From Pedobacter westerhofensis (lineage in GTDB: Bacteria; Bacteroidota; Bacteroidia; Sphingobacteriales; Sphingobacteriaceae): a stretch of DNA of 64,000 bases. The notes under the pieces are model-generated. The model did not search any database, was not told the origin of the DNA, and was given only the letters and a program-made list of their open reading frames with translations. This document shows, piece by piece, positions 17,391 to 26,148 of this stretch. How positions within the stretch are numbered: position 1 is the first letter of the stretch; each line of letters starts with the position of its first letter. The DNA is taken from positions 1 through 64,000 of the forward strand of contig NZ_FXTN01000013.1 in the NCBI RefSeq assembly GCF_900182595.1, read 5' to 3'. Both the position numbers and the translations under genes were made by a program.

Positions 17391-18848
17391 TTATTGGTAA
17401 TATGAATTTTGATCCAGTAATGGGTTTAACCTGATTTCGGTTAAGCTGATAGGCCAAAGATAATTGGCGGTCTGACTAAGCCCGTTGATTGGCTGCATCA
17501 CTTTGATCGCCTTGCCGGTACGCACCAGGTCGAACCACCTTTTGCCTTCAAAGCACAGCTCACGGTCGCGCTCATCCAGGATCAGGTCTTCTATCTGGTC
17601 GGTACTCAAACCAGCGTATGAAGCTGCAGTATACACTGTGGCACCAGCCCTTGCGCGGATCTGGTTGACCAGGGTCATTGCACCGGCAACATCGCCTGTT
17701 TTGTTCAGCGCTTCGGCCCTGAGCAGGATAATATCAGCAAGACGGTAAATGATAATGTTCTTATCATCCTGGGTACTGCGGTCAAAACCAGACTTCTCAA
17801 AGAACTTCACAATGCCAGAATTGGTATCAAAATTGATCTTTGAGCGCAGATCGGTAGAAGTAAACTTACTGCTCAGGTAACCGCTGGCCTTAAAGAATGG
17901 CTGAAAACCCAGATCACCGTAAACCGTGATCAAAAACGATCTGGTGGCACGCTCAGCAAAATTATAGTCGATCTCAAAGATCGATTCCGAAGAAAACCCT
18001 TTGGTAAACATCTGCGCATAGGCCGTATTGTCGATCAGTGCAGGCGTGACATTGTAATCTATCGTAGAAGATGCACTATATAATGCCGTAAGCGAATAGG
18101 TACTGTTTGTAAGGATCTTTTGGGAGGAGGCCAGCGCATTCTGGTACTGGTGCCTCCACATATAGAAATCCGTATACAGCGCGTTGAGCGCTCCCATTGT
18201 AAACTGAGCACGTGTAGCCGAAGCCGTAGTATAGGTAGCCGGAACAGGTGCAATAGCAGCAGAATCCAGATCCGCCTGTATCCGGGCATAAACTGCCGCA
18301 GTATCCGAGCGTGCAATATTTACCTGCTGGTTGGCATCTGTAAGCGGTTCTGTAACCAAAGACAGTTTGCCCCAGAGGCGTGTCATGTAAAAATAGCAGA
18401 AGGCGCGGAGAGCGTACGCCTGTCCACGCACCGACTTGTAATCTGCATCCTTGCCCAGGTACAGCCCTTTCTGCTTCATCGTTAAGGTATTTTGCAGGAT
18501 CAGGTTGCTCTGGTTTACTACCTGATAATAGGCATTCCAGCTCGTAATCGGCAGACTGGAGTTCAGGTTGTTCGTAAGCAGGTTGAGTGTCTGCGAACTC
18601 AGCGCCAGCGGGTTGATCACCACATTATCTGCCCTTCCTTCGCCATATAGCACAGATTCCGGTGCCATTGCGCCCTGTAAAAGGTTGTATGCACCATACA
18701 AAGCTGCCGTTGCCTGTGGGGTTTCTGACCAGAAGTTAGAGCTGGAATAGGAAGTGGTTGGATCAAGCTGCAATGTCTTTTTACACCCTGCCATCGCAAA
18801 GAGTGCCAGCAGGACGAGGCTGTATATTTTGTGATCTTTAAGTTTCAT
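17391..18848 (-). CDS. susD-like: SusD/RagB-family nutrient-binding lipoprotein
   Basis: 485 residues. The signal peptide ends at the lipobox of LLALFAMAGCKK. The mature protein shows the SusD pattern: SSSNFWSETPQATAALYGAY, then TPR-like helices (RGQAYALRAFCYFYMTRLWG), and the C-terminal RagB motif IIYRLADIILLRAEALNKTG with ERDRELCFEGKRWFDLVRTG. It sits on the outer membrane as a lid over SusC and captures glycan. Directly downstream of the SusC gene (4 nt between stop and start), it forms the diagnostic SusCD pair. GH20 enzymes and nag genes nearby point to N-acetylhexosamine-containing oligosaccharides as ligand. Confidence 0.95.
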   Translation of the reverse strand: MKLKDHKIYSLVLLALFAMAGCKKTLQLDPTTSYSSSNFWSETPQATAALYGAYNLLQGAMAPESVLYGEGRADNVVINPLALSSQTLNLLTNNLNSSLPITSWNAYYQVVNQSNLILQNTLTMKQKGLYLGKDADYKSVRGQAYALRAFCYFYMTRLWGKLSLVTEPLTDANQQVNIARSDTAAVYARIQADLDSAAIAPVPATYTTASATRAQFTMGALNALYTDFYMWRHQYQNALASSQKILTNSTYSLTALYSASSTIDYNVTPALIDNTAYAQMFTKGFSSESIFEIDYNFAERATRSFLITVYGDLGFQPFFKASGYLSSKFTSTDLRSKINFDTNSGIVKFFEKSGFDRSTQDDKNIIIYRLADIILLRAEALNKTGDVAGAMTLVNQIRARAGATVYTAASYAGLSTDQIEDLILDERDRELCFEGKRWFDLVRTGKAIKVMQPINGLSQTANYLWPISLTEIRLNPLLDQNSYYQ

Positions 18849-18852
18849 CTGA

Positions 18853-21800
18853 TTAGAGGCTAATGTTTAAGGACAAATTATAGGTTCTGGTTCTTGGGAA
18901 CGATCCGCGGTCTACCCCTACTGCCAGTGCATTGGTAGATGAGCTTACTTCGGGATCGTAGCCGCTGTATGATCCCCAGGTAAAGAGGTTCACTACCGAG
19001 AAACCAACGTTTGCATTGTTCATTCTTAAGCGGGTAAGGACCTTGCGCGGAATCCTGTAATTCAGGGCAAGGTTCTGCAGCCTGATGTAAGAACCGTCCT
19101 CTACAAACCTGCTCGAAATTGCATAGTTCAGCATTGGATCAGTTTTTACCAGTCGCGGTACATCGGTCACGTCGCCCTGGTTACGCCATCTTCTCAGCTG
19201 ATCGGTGCTTAGGTTCTGGTCATATGGAGTAGCGTCAAGGTTTCTTTTCACTTCGTTGAAAACGTCGTTGCCGATGCTGTAGGTCAGCAATGCCGACAGG
19301 GTAAAGTTGCCGTAGCTGAACTCATTCTGCAGGCCTCCTGTAAAGTCAGGGTTTGGGTTACCAATCACCTGCAGGTCAGCATCATTGATGATCCCATCCC
19401 CGTTCACATCTTCCCATTTTACGTCGCCGCCCTTGTAAATGGCGCCGTTAGCCGAGCCCTGGCGGTAAGGAGTTACCGCGCCGGTAGTGGCATTTTTCTG
19501 ATAGACATTGTCCGAATCGTAAGCGTAAATCCCTAAAGCTTTCAGGCCATAGAATACCCCTGCAGGCTGTCCCACTCTTGCCATATTGTAGATATTAGGA
19601 CGATAATCCTGATTTCCCGGCAGGGAAAGTATCTTATTCCTGTTCAATGAAAAAGTGAAAGTAGAATTCCATTTAAGGGCCTTATCGATATTGGTGGTGG
19701 CCAGCGTAAACTCCAGTCCCTTATTCTCGAGGCTGCCAAAATTTGCAGGAACAGTAGCATATCCGGTGGTTCCGGGAACAGCCACATCAAAGAGCAGCCC
19801 GGTAGTACGCTTAAGGTAGGCATCAGCTGTAAAACGGATCCTGTCGCGTAAAAAAGCAAGATCCAGGCCGATATTGGATTGTTTGGTGGTTTCCCATTTC
19901 AGTGATTCATTTGGCACCCCATTAGATACGATGGCTACATTGCTCAGGTAGGTACCAACATTGTAATACGATCCCTGCCATGCATAGTTACCGATACTCT
20001 GGTTACCGGTTACCCCAAAGCTTCCACGGATCTTCGCATTAGAAACAAAGGTTAACTTTTTGAACCAGTCTTCCTGCGAGATCCTCCATCCTGCGGAGAA
20101 TGACGGGAAATAACCAAATCGGTTATCTGCCCCGAAGCGGGACGAGCCATCTGCACGCATGATCGCAGAAAAGAGATATCTTCCTTTATAGTCATAGTTG
20201 GCCCTTCCGAAAAAGGAAAGAAGGCTGTGTTCTTCTATGTTCTGATTATATAAGGAGACTGTTGAGGTACCGTTGATCGAAGTGATGGTTGCATCGATGA
20301 GTCCCTTACCTACAATGTTTACATTGTTATCATTAAATTTTTGGTAAGACTCGCCCGCCAGGAAGGTAAGATGATGATTGTCTGCGATATTCTTTTTATA
20401 ACTCAGCGTATTTTCATTGATAAAAGAATAGCTTTTTCCTGTAGTAAGATATGAGGAGCTGATCTGGCCCTGGGGCAAAAGCGCCTGTGGCGTAAAATTG
20501 GTCTCTTCGGTATTCGAATAATCGAGGCCGAGGGTAGTTTTAAACTCCAGGTCTTTCGCCAGTTTTACCCTCAGGTCCTGGTTACCAAAGATCCGCCAGC
20601 GGTTGATCTTGTTGGCTGCCAGATCTGCAATGGCTACGGGATTAGGTTTACTGCCTTCCAGCAGCGGGATGAGCGCGCCGGTAACCGGGTCGCGGGGGCT
20701 ATAAACAGGCATCGTGCTTAATGCCTGATAGATGGCGCTCTGGTTGCTGAGGCCCGTAAGCACCCGGTTATAGTCGTTCGTAGAAATGTTAAAGTTGGTA
20801 TTTCCTGAGATCGTTTTACTGACCGTATAGTACACTTTTGCAGAAGCATAGGTTTGTTTAAACCTGGTATCAATGATAATCGGATTGATATCTTTATAAC
20901 CTGCGCTCACAAAGTAGTTCATGTTGTTATCTTTCGAGGCTCCCTTTACACTAACATCCGCCTTGTACTGTAAGGCCGACCTGTACATGATGTCCTGCCA
21001 GTTATTATCTTTTGAATAATAAGGATGGAGCGAATCGATCACAGATACCTTGGCGGTTTGGGCGCCGGTAAAGTTAAATACAGCGTCCTGGAAGGCACTT
21101 CTGAACTGCGTAGCATTGAGTACCCCCACTTTTCTGGTGATATCGGCAACGCTGGCATTGGCAGAAAATGCGATTTCAGGTTTCTTTACGTTTTTACCGC
21201 TTTTGGTGGTTATAATAATCACCCCGTTGGAAGCTCTTGAACCATATATAGAGGCTGTACCATCTTTCAATACTTCTATCGATTCTATATCCTGCGGATT
21301 AATATCTGCCAGCGGACTAAAGGTAGAGGCATCGTCTACCAGTCCGCCCCCATAGGAATCTGAATTGATGGGTACACCGTCTACGATATATAAAGGCTGG
21401 CTGCTCCCGTTCACAGAAGATGCGCCACGGATCCTTACCGTAGCACCTGCTCCCGGTTCACCGGAGTTGCTGGTAATCTGCAGACCGGCGATCTTGCCTT
21501 GCAAACTGGTATTTACATCACCAAGCGCATGGGTATCCATTTGTTTCGCAGTGATAGAGCCTACAGCGCCGGTCACTTCTTTTACCTTCTGGGTTCCATA
21601 ACCTACGTTAATGGTTACCTCGCCCAGTTGCTGGGCATCAATGCCGAGTTTGATTTCAAGGCTTCGATGGCTGCCGATTGTAATCGTCTGGTTTTTATAA
21701 CCAACATATCCTATAGTAAGGACAGAACCTGTGTTTAACTGCAGGCTGAAGTCTCCGTTTTTATCAGTCGACGTGCCTTTGTTTGTACCCCTGACGTGAA

Positions 21801-21948
21801 CAGATACACCAATAAGGCCCTCTCCCGTTTTTTCGTCCATAACATGTCCTGTGAAGGTAAAGGGCGGCCCCTGATTGGAGTTCACCTGCGCAACAGCGCC
21901 CAGCACAGACAGTAGTGCCATAAAGGCCATTAAGTAGATCTTCTTCAT
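18853..21948 (-). CDS. susC-like: SusC/RagA-family TonB-linked outer-membrane transporter
   Basis: 1031 residues from ATG 21948, which gives the signal peptide KKIYLMAFMALLSVLGAVAQ. A longer frame to 22032 would run through the operator region. Then come a carboxypeptidase-like domain (GHVMDEKTGEGLIGVSVHV), a plug with VRIRGASSVNGSSQPLYIVD and IESIEVLKDGTASIYGSRA, and a 22-strand barrel with the SusC hallmark RFGYFPSFSAGWRISQEDW. It ends SLNISL, a typical beta-signal. It imports oligosaccharide using TonB energy. There is no N-terminal signalling extension, so control by an anti-sigma factor is unlikely. A LacI-type operator lies about 75 nt upstream. Confidence 0.95.
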   Translation of the reverse strand: MKKIYLMAFMALLSVLGAVAQVNSNQGPPFTFTGHVMDEKTGEGLIGVSVHVRGTNKGTSTDKNGDFSLQLNTGSVLTIGYVGYKNQTITIGSHRSLEIKLGIDAQQLGEVTINVGYGTQKVKEVTGAVGSITAKQMDTHALGDVNTSLQGKIAGLQITSNSGEPGAGATVRIRGASSVNGSSQPLYIVDGVPINSDSYGGGLVDDASTFSPLADINPQDIESIEVLKDGTASIYGSRASNGVIIITTKSGKNVKKPEIAFSANASVADITRKVGVLNATQFRSAFQDAVFNFTGAQTAKVSVIDSLHPYYSKDNNWQDIMYRSALQYKADVSVKGASKDNNMNYFVSAGYKDINPIIIDTRFKQTYASAKVYYTVSKTISGNTNFNISTNDYNRVLTGLSNQSAIYQALSTMPVYSPRDPVTGALIPLLEGSKPNPVAIADLAANKINRWRIFGNQDLRVKLAKDLEFKTTLGLDYSNTEETNFTPQALLPQGQISSSYLTTGKSYSFINENTLSYKKNIADNHHLTFLAGESYQKFNDNNVNIVGKGLIDATITSINGTSTVSLYNQNIEEHSLLSFFGRANYDYKGRYLFSAIMRADGSSRFGADNRFGYFPSFSAGWRISQEDWFKKLTFVSNAKIRGSFGVTGNQSIGNYAWQGSYYNVGTYLSNVAIVSNGVPNESLKWETTKQSNIGLDLAFLRDRIRFTADAYLKRTTGLLFDVAVPGTTGYATVPANFGSLENKGLEFTLATTNIDKALKWNSTFTFSLNRNKILSLPGNQDYRPNIYNMARVGQPAGVFYGLKALGIYAYDSDNVYQKNATTGAVTPYRQGSANGAIYKGGDVKWEDVNGDGIINDADLQVIGNPNPDFTGGLQNEFSYGNFTLSALLTYSIGNDVFNEVKRNLDATPYDQNLSTDQLRRWRNQGDVTDVPRLVKTDPMLNYAISSRFVEDGSYIRLQNLALNYRIPRKVLTRLRMNNANVGFSVVNLFTWGSYSGYDPEVSSSTNALAVGVDRGSFPRTRTYNLSLNISL

Positions 21949-22021
21949 TAGCGTTATTTTATTCGGTTTAATTGATTTTTCTTTCTTCGTCATCTTGCTA
22001 AAATGACGCTGGATCTTCTCG

Positions 22022-22037
22022 TTTACGTACACGTAAA
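22022..22037. promoter_or_regulatory. LacI-type operator before susC
   Basis: TTTACGTACACGTAAA is a near-perfect palindrome. On the minus strand it reads GTGTACGTAAACG, sharing the GTGTACGTA core with three other sites in this locus. It lies 74 nt upstream of the susC start, between the GH16-like gene and susC. Confidence 0.65.
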
Positions 22038-22057
22038 GAGGTCAAAAAAAAGGCTTC

Positions 22058-22849
22058 TTAGCTTGCAGGAGTAAATTTGAAACTGCGTATTACCAGTTCT
22101 ACTTCCTTGCCATCTGTTGGTGCCATACCGCGGAAGCACCACAGATTCATTTTCACAGGCATCGCGGCAGTAGGAATCACAGTTACAGGCGGGACAAACG
22201 TATGCGTGAAGAACATATTTGTATCGTCGTTGTAAAACCCGTTCATACTTTTAAATATCACTGAACTGCTTGTCCAGGTATATCTGTGGGTGCTGGCTGT
22301 GCCGCCCGACTGAACCCAGTTATAGGTAGCATGCTGTTCCTTGCCTGTGCTGCCTGATGCAGGATATACACTAAAGTTCAGATTGGGTTTTGCAGCATCT
22401 CCCCATCTGGCAAATTCCACATCCATTTCGTTAAAGCCATCCGGCCCGGAGTAATGGAAAAATCCTGCTACCACATTTTTGTCCAGTGCAGTTACAGGCC
22501 CCTGTATCATCCACTGATAAGTTCCATATCCAAAGTTCTGCGCAGAGGTGATACCGGCACAGGTCCATTTCGCAGAAATACTATCATATGATAGTTTTAG
22601 GTGCATAAAGCCGGAGGCATCTACCCAGACATTTTTCGTATCCCATGTATTGGGACCGGGACCAAGCCCATTGCCGCTTTTTACGTTCCAGGTATATCCG
22701 CTGAAGCTGATCGTACCGGCCGCAGAAACCGTAGTTGCCTCTCCTCCTGAAGAGGGTGAAATTGTTGAATTTTGCAGGTTATCAGGTGGTTGTACCGGAT
22801 CCTGCTTGCATGCCAGGATTACAGGCAATAAGAGTAAAAATTTCCTCAT
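22058..22849 (-). CDS. GH16-like secreted lipoprotein
   Basis: 263 residues. A very short signal peptide ends at the lipobox of LLPVILACKQ. After a Ser/Thr-rich linker, residues about 50-262 form a beta-sandwich like GH16 and concanavalin-type hydrolases: GFMHLKLSYDS, ITSAQNFGYGTYQWMIQGPV, then FNEMDVEFARWG. The last holds the E-x-D-x-E-like catalytic stretch (Glu, Asp, Glu spaced as in family 16). An endo-acting glycosidase at the cell surface would supply oligomers to SusCD. The catalytic interpretation is inference; a binding protein with the same fold is possible. It stands between two operator copies, so it may be transcribed on its own or with susC. Confidence 0.72.
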   Translation of the reverse strand: MRKFLLLLPVILACKQDPVQPPDNLQNSTISPSSGGEATTVSAAGTISFSGYTWNVKSGNGLGPGPNTWDTKNVWVDASGFMHLKLSYDSISAKWTCAGITSAQNFGYGTYQWMIQGPVTALDKNVVAGFFHYSGPDGFNEMDVEFARWGDAAKPNLNFSVYPASGSTGKEQHATYNWVQSGGTASTHRYTWTSSSVIFKSMNGFYNDDTNMFFTHTFVPPVTVIPTAAMPVKMNLWCFRGMAPTDGKEVELVIRSFKFTPAS

Positions 22850-22935
22850 TGGTTAGTTTGGTTTAGGTTTTGCTGGTTCTGATTTGCTGCAAATCCTGAA
22901 TCTGCAACATTCTGTTAGCTAATATATTAAATTTA

Positions 22936-22950
22936 CGGGTACGTACACAA
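22936..22950. promoter_or_regulatory. LacI-type operator before the GH16-like gene
   Basis: CGGGTACGTACACAA; its complement contains GTGTACGTACCCG, identical to the copies before the transporter and nagA genes. It lies about 87 nt upstream of the GH16-like start and downstream of the CBM9-like stop. Confidence 0.65.
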
Positions 22951-23004
22951 TTTATTTCAAGAAAGTTACTTTTCAGCATTTTGAAGCTTTATGATATCTG
23001 AGGG

Positions 23005-23691
23005 TTACTGTTTTTTATCCTGCAGCTGTTCAAAGGAAATCTTTCTGAAATATTCAGGCTGATGATAATCAGGCTGATCAGTTTTGATATCATTCCACAT
23101 CAGGTAATGTGGCTCGATGAGTTGATCCCCGCACTTATATACATTCGCCCGGGCAGTGCTGCCATCAAGACTGCTCAGGTTACTATAGCAAAATACCTGT
23201 AAGGGGATATTCAAAGTGAGCGTCCATTGATAATTATTGTGTTCCGGAATGTATACTTTCCATGCTTGTACGTGCTGTATACCTGCTATCAGCTCCTCAG
23301 GCAATCTCTGCCGGTCGTTCCTTCCGCTGCCGTATGCCGCCAGGCAGGTGCCAAGCGCATTAAATTCCAGGTTATAATAATTTACGTCTTCGCCAAAGCT
23401 GATAAAAAGCTCCACACAGCTATCTTCACTTACCGGATCATTTGTATGCCTGTAATCTGCTTTAAAATAAGGTTCTGAAATATCATACTTCAGGCAAACC
23501 GAATCAGGCGTATAACACATTACAAAAGATGCTTTCGGAATAATCTTAAGATCTGTCCAGTGGGATGCCTTTAGCTTTTGCTGATGCAAACTATCTAAAA
23601 AGAGTACCAATTTATTGAAATCACTTTGCAGCTTACCTTTAAAAAATGGGATACACGTTACTTTATCCTGCTTCAATTCTTCGTTAAACAT
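23005..23691 (-). CDS. Carbohydrate-binding family 9-like protein
   Basis: 228 residues without a clear signal peptide. The pattern fits CBM9-like domains: SHWTDLKIIPKASFVMCYT, then CLKYDISEPYFKADYRHTND, then SEDSCVELFISFGEDVNYYN and NLEFNALGTCLAAYGSGRND. This is the jelly roll often found in lone Bacteroidota proteins beside polysaccharide loci. The missing signal peptide is odd for a glycan binder and may mean cytosolic localisation or a wrong start. It follows the transporter-ApbE gene by only 3 nt, so the two are co-transcribed. Its role is unproven. Confidence 0.75.
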   Translation of the reverse strand: MFNEELKQDKVTCIPFFKGKLQSDFNKLVLFLDSLHQQKLKASHWTDLKIIPKASFVMCYTPDSVCLKYDISEPYFKADYRHTNDPVSEDSCVELFISFGEDVNYYNLEFNALGTCLAAYGSGRNDRQRLPEELIAGIQHVQAWKVYIPEHNNYQWTLTLNIPLQVFCYSNLSSLDGSTARANVYKCGDQLIEPHYLMWNDIKTDQPDYHQPEYFRKISFEQLQDKKQ

Positions 23692-23694
23692 ATT

Positions 23695-26046
23695 TTAATG
23701 TGATGCTGCCTCAAAAGGATAAAACCCGGCTGAAGAAATGTCTGAAACCGTACCGTCCGGCTTATGATAGATAAAATATGCCGCCAGTTCTTTATGCTGT
23801 TTTAAAAATTGCAATGCTTTTTGCAAGCCCAGGGCCATCAGGAAATTATCATAACCATCGGCTGTCATGGCATCCTTTGCCTTTACTGTAACCGCAATCA
23901 ATTCGTTCTGGAGCGGATAGCCCGTTCTGGGATCCATCAGGTGAGACATGATCTTATTTCCGCTTTTAAAGTATTTACGGTAATTTCCGGAGCTAGTTAG
24001 CCCCCCCTGATCTATTCTTACGATCCTTTGCAAAATTGGCTCATCATCTGCATTTTTTGCAGGACCCTCAATACCGATCGCAAAGCTTGCATTTTCTGGT
24101 TGTCTGCGTCCTTTCGCCCTGATCTCCCCTCCTATTTCTACCAGATAATCCTGTATGTTCCTGCTGTCCAAAAAATCTGCAACTACATCTACGCTATATC
24201 CCTGTGCAATCCCGTCAACATCGATCTGCACGCAGGGTGTTTTTTTGATCAGCTGGTTACCGCGGATACTGAGCTGATCAGAGCCGACACAAGCCAGCAT
24301 TCTTTTAACGGCTGCAGAATCAGGATATACTTTTACCTGCTTATTGCCAAAGCCCCAGGCCCTGGTTAAAGGATAAACTGTAATATCAAACAGTCCGCCT
24401 GATTGTTTATAGATCTCTAAAGACTTACGCATGACGATGCCAAGATGTTTGTCCATCGCTACCTGTTTACAGTTAAAGTCGTTGAACCTGTTGATGAGGG
24501 AATAGGGCTTGTACACAGAGAGTGAGCTGTCGATACCATCCAGGATACGTTCAATCTCTTGTTTCGCAACTAAGCTATCTTTTGAATAATACGTGATATT
24601 ATACGTTGTGCCCTGAGCATAACCGCTGATATAGTAGGGTTTAACGCTGGTTTGAGCATTTGCCCGGCCTGTCGGGAAGATTGAAATACAGGAAAGGAAC
24701 AGCACCAGTAAGAGTTGACCCCATTTTAAAGGTTTCTCGGGCTTTTTGAATTTCCAGTTCCTGATCTTGTGCCCATAGAAGGCATAAAATACCAGGTAAA
24801 TGTAGCAGGGCACCAACACCCAGTAGGCGATTCTTAAACTGTAAACATCCGCAAAATAGCCGTATGCCAGTGGCAGTATCGCGCTCCCGCACAGCCCCAT
24901 GATCAAAACAGAGCCGCCCAGTTTGGTAAACCTCCCCAGGTCGGCCAGTGCAAGCGGCCATATCCCTGTCCACACCATCGAATTTGCAAATCCGAGCAAC
25001 ACTACAAACCAGATGGAAATATCGGCCACATGGCCCAGAATCCTTACCTCGCCATGCGAAAAAATGATCAGCAGGGAAAAGATAATGCCCAGCAGGGTGC
25101 AGCTCCGGAGAGCGTTAACCTGACTGATATATCTGGGAATCAGCAAAACTCCCAGCACATATCCGCTGATGGTAGCAAATAAGGTGTATGAGGGAAAAAC
25201 TTTGGCCTCCATCAGTTGAATATGCATAGAATTGGCATAACCAATGATGGTATCAATAGCGATTACTTGTGTGCCCACATGCAGGAAGATCGCAAATGCC
25301 CCTAAAATGAGGTGCGGAAACTGGAAGATATTGGTCTTGCCCTGATTAGCTTTAGCTGATTCAGCATCTTCTTTTTCAGTATCGATCTCCGGTAAAGGGG
25401 AGAAACGGATGAAGATGCCCAGGGCAAACAAAACAGCAGCAATAAAAGCGTAAGGAACAATTACCCTTCTGATCAGTTCGTTGAGGGCTTCGCTCCTCTC
25501 TGCAAGGCCCATTAAAGGAAGCTGCCTGAAAAGTTCGGCATCCGTAGCTTTGAGCACCAGGCTGGCAAACAGTAAAGGTGCGAGGATACCTGCGCCTTTA
25601 TTACAGATTCCCATCATACTGATCCGTTTTGCAGCGGTATCCCTGCTGCCCAGAATGGTGACATAAGGATTAGCAGCAGATTGTAAGACGGCAAGCCCTG
25701 TACCAATGGTAAACAGGCCCAGCAAAAACACTTCGTAGGTACGGGAAAGTGCTGCTGGAATAAATAATAATGCGCCGGCCGACATGATCCATAAACCAAA
25801 CATAATCCCTTTTTTGAAACCAATGGTCTTTAGGAGGTACGATGAGGGCACAGACATTACAAAATAGGAAATATAAAAAGCGAATGCCACGAGGTACGAC
25901 TGGAAGTTGGATAACTCACAGGCGATCTTAAAGTAAGGGATCAGTATCGAGTTTACCCAGGTTACAAAGCCGAAAATGAAAAACAAAATACCAATAATGG
26001 CCATAGAGACCGTTACTTCCCTCCCCTTTCTTTTGTCTGCATCCAT
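23695..26046 (-). CDS. MFS sugar transporter (NagP/FucP-like) fused to ApbE FAD:protein FMN transferase
   Basis: A single 783-residue frame. Residues about 12-430 are a 12-helix sugar:H+ symporter of the FucP/NagP group (FIFGFVTWVNSILIPYFK, GTGLAVLQSAANPYVTILG, ISMMGICNKGAGILAP), fitting GlcNAc uptake. A 13th hydrophobic segment (GQLLLVLFLSCISIFPTG) is followed by an ApbE domain, about 465-775: IDVDGIAQGYSVDVVADFL, YLVEIGGEIRAKG, HLMDPRTGYPL and TADGYDNFLMALG. ApbE attaches FMN to Thr of exported flavoproteins, and the extra helix would place it in the periplasm. No flavinylation target is encoded nearby. There is no stop or frame change at the junction. A LacI-type operator is 25 nt upstream. 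Membrane location is clear; the joint function is inference. Confidence 0.88.
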   Translation of the reverse strand: MDADKRKGREVTVSMAIIGILFFIFGFVTWVNSILIPYFKIACELSNFQSYLVAFAFYISYFVMSVPSSYLLKTIGFKKGIMFGLWIMSAGALLFIPAALSRTYEVFLLGLFTIGTGLAVLQSAANPYVTILGSRDTAAKRISMMGICNKGAGILAPLLFASLVLKATDAELFRQLPLMGLAERSEALNELIRRVIVPYAFIAAVLFALGIFIRFSPLPEIDTEKEDAESAKANQGKTNIFQFPHLILGAFAIFLHVGTQVIAIDTIIGYANSMHIQLMEAKVFPSYTLFATISGYVLGVLLIPRYISQVNALRSCTLLGIIFSLLIIFSHGEVRILGHVADISIWFVVLLGFANSMVWTGIWPLALADLGRFTKLGGSVLIMGLCGSAILPLAYGYFADVYSLRIAYWVLVPCYIYLVFYAFYGHKIRNWKFKKPEKPLKWGQLLLVLFLSCISIFPTGRANAQTSVKPYYISGYAQGTTYNITYYSKDSLVAKQEIERILDGIDSSLSVYKPYSLINRFNDFNCKQVAMDKHLGIVMRKSLEIYKQSGGLFDITVYPLTRAWGFGNKQVKVYPDSAAVKRMLACVGSDQLSIRGNQLIKKTPCVQIDVDGIAQGYSVDVVADFLDSRNIQDYLVEIGGEIRAKGRRQPENASFAIGIEGPAKNADDEPILQRIVRIDQGGLTSSGNYRKYFKSGNKIMSHLMDPRTGYPLQNELIAVTVKAKDAMTADGYDNFLMALGLQKALQFLKQHKELAAYFIYHKPDGTVSDISSAGFYPFEAASH

Positions 26047-26070
26047 ATCAAATTATAAAATCAGTTAAAC

Positions 26071-26092
26071 CACGTGTACGTACCCGAAGATA
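26071..26092. promoter_or_regulatory. LacI-type operator and -7 box before the transporter-ApbE gene
   Basis: CGTGTACGTACCCGAAGATA at 26073-26092 is identical over 20 nt to 29290-29309 upstream of nagA. On the minus strand it reads TATCTTCG, close to the TAnnTTTG -7 element, followed at once by GGGTACGTACACG. A bound repressor would cover the start site. Confidence 0.7.
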
Positions 26093-26148
26093 GAAAGTAA
26101 TTCGGTATAATCATAATTTTTAAGCATTAATAAAGGGCTGGAAAGATA

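Noticed and set aside
21949..22032. ATG 22032 as start of SusC
   Set aside because: It would put 28 charged residues before the signal peptide and include the operator palindrome in coding sequence.
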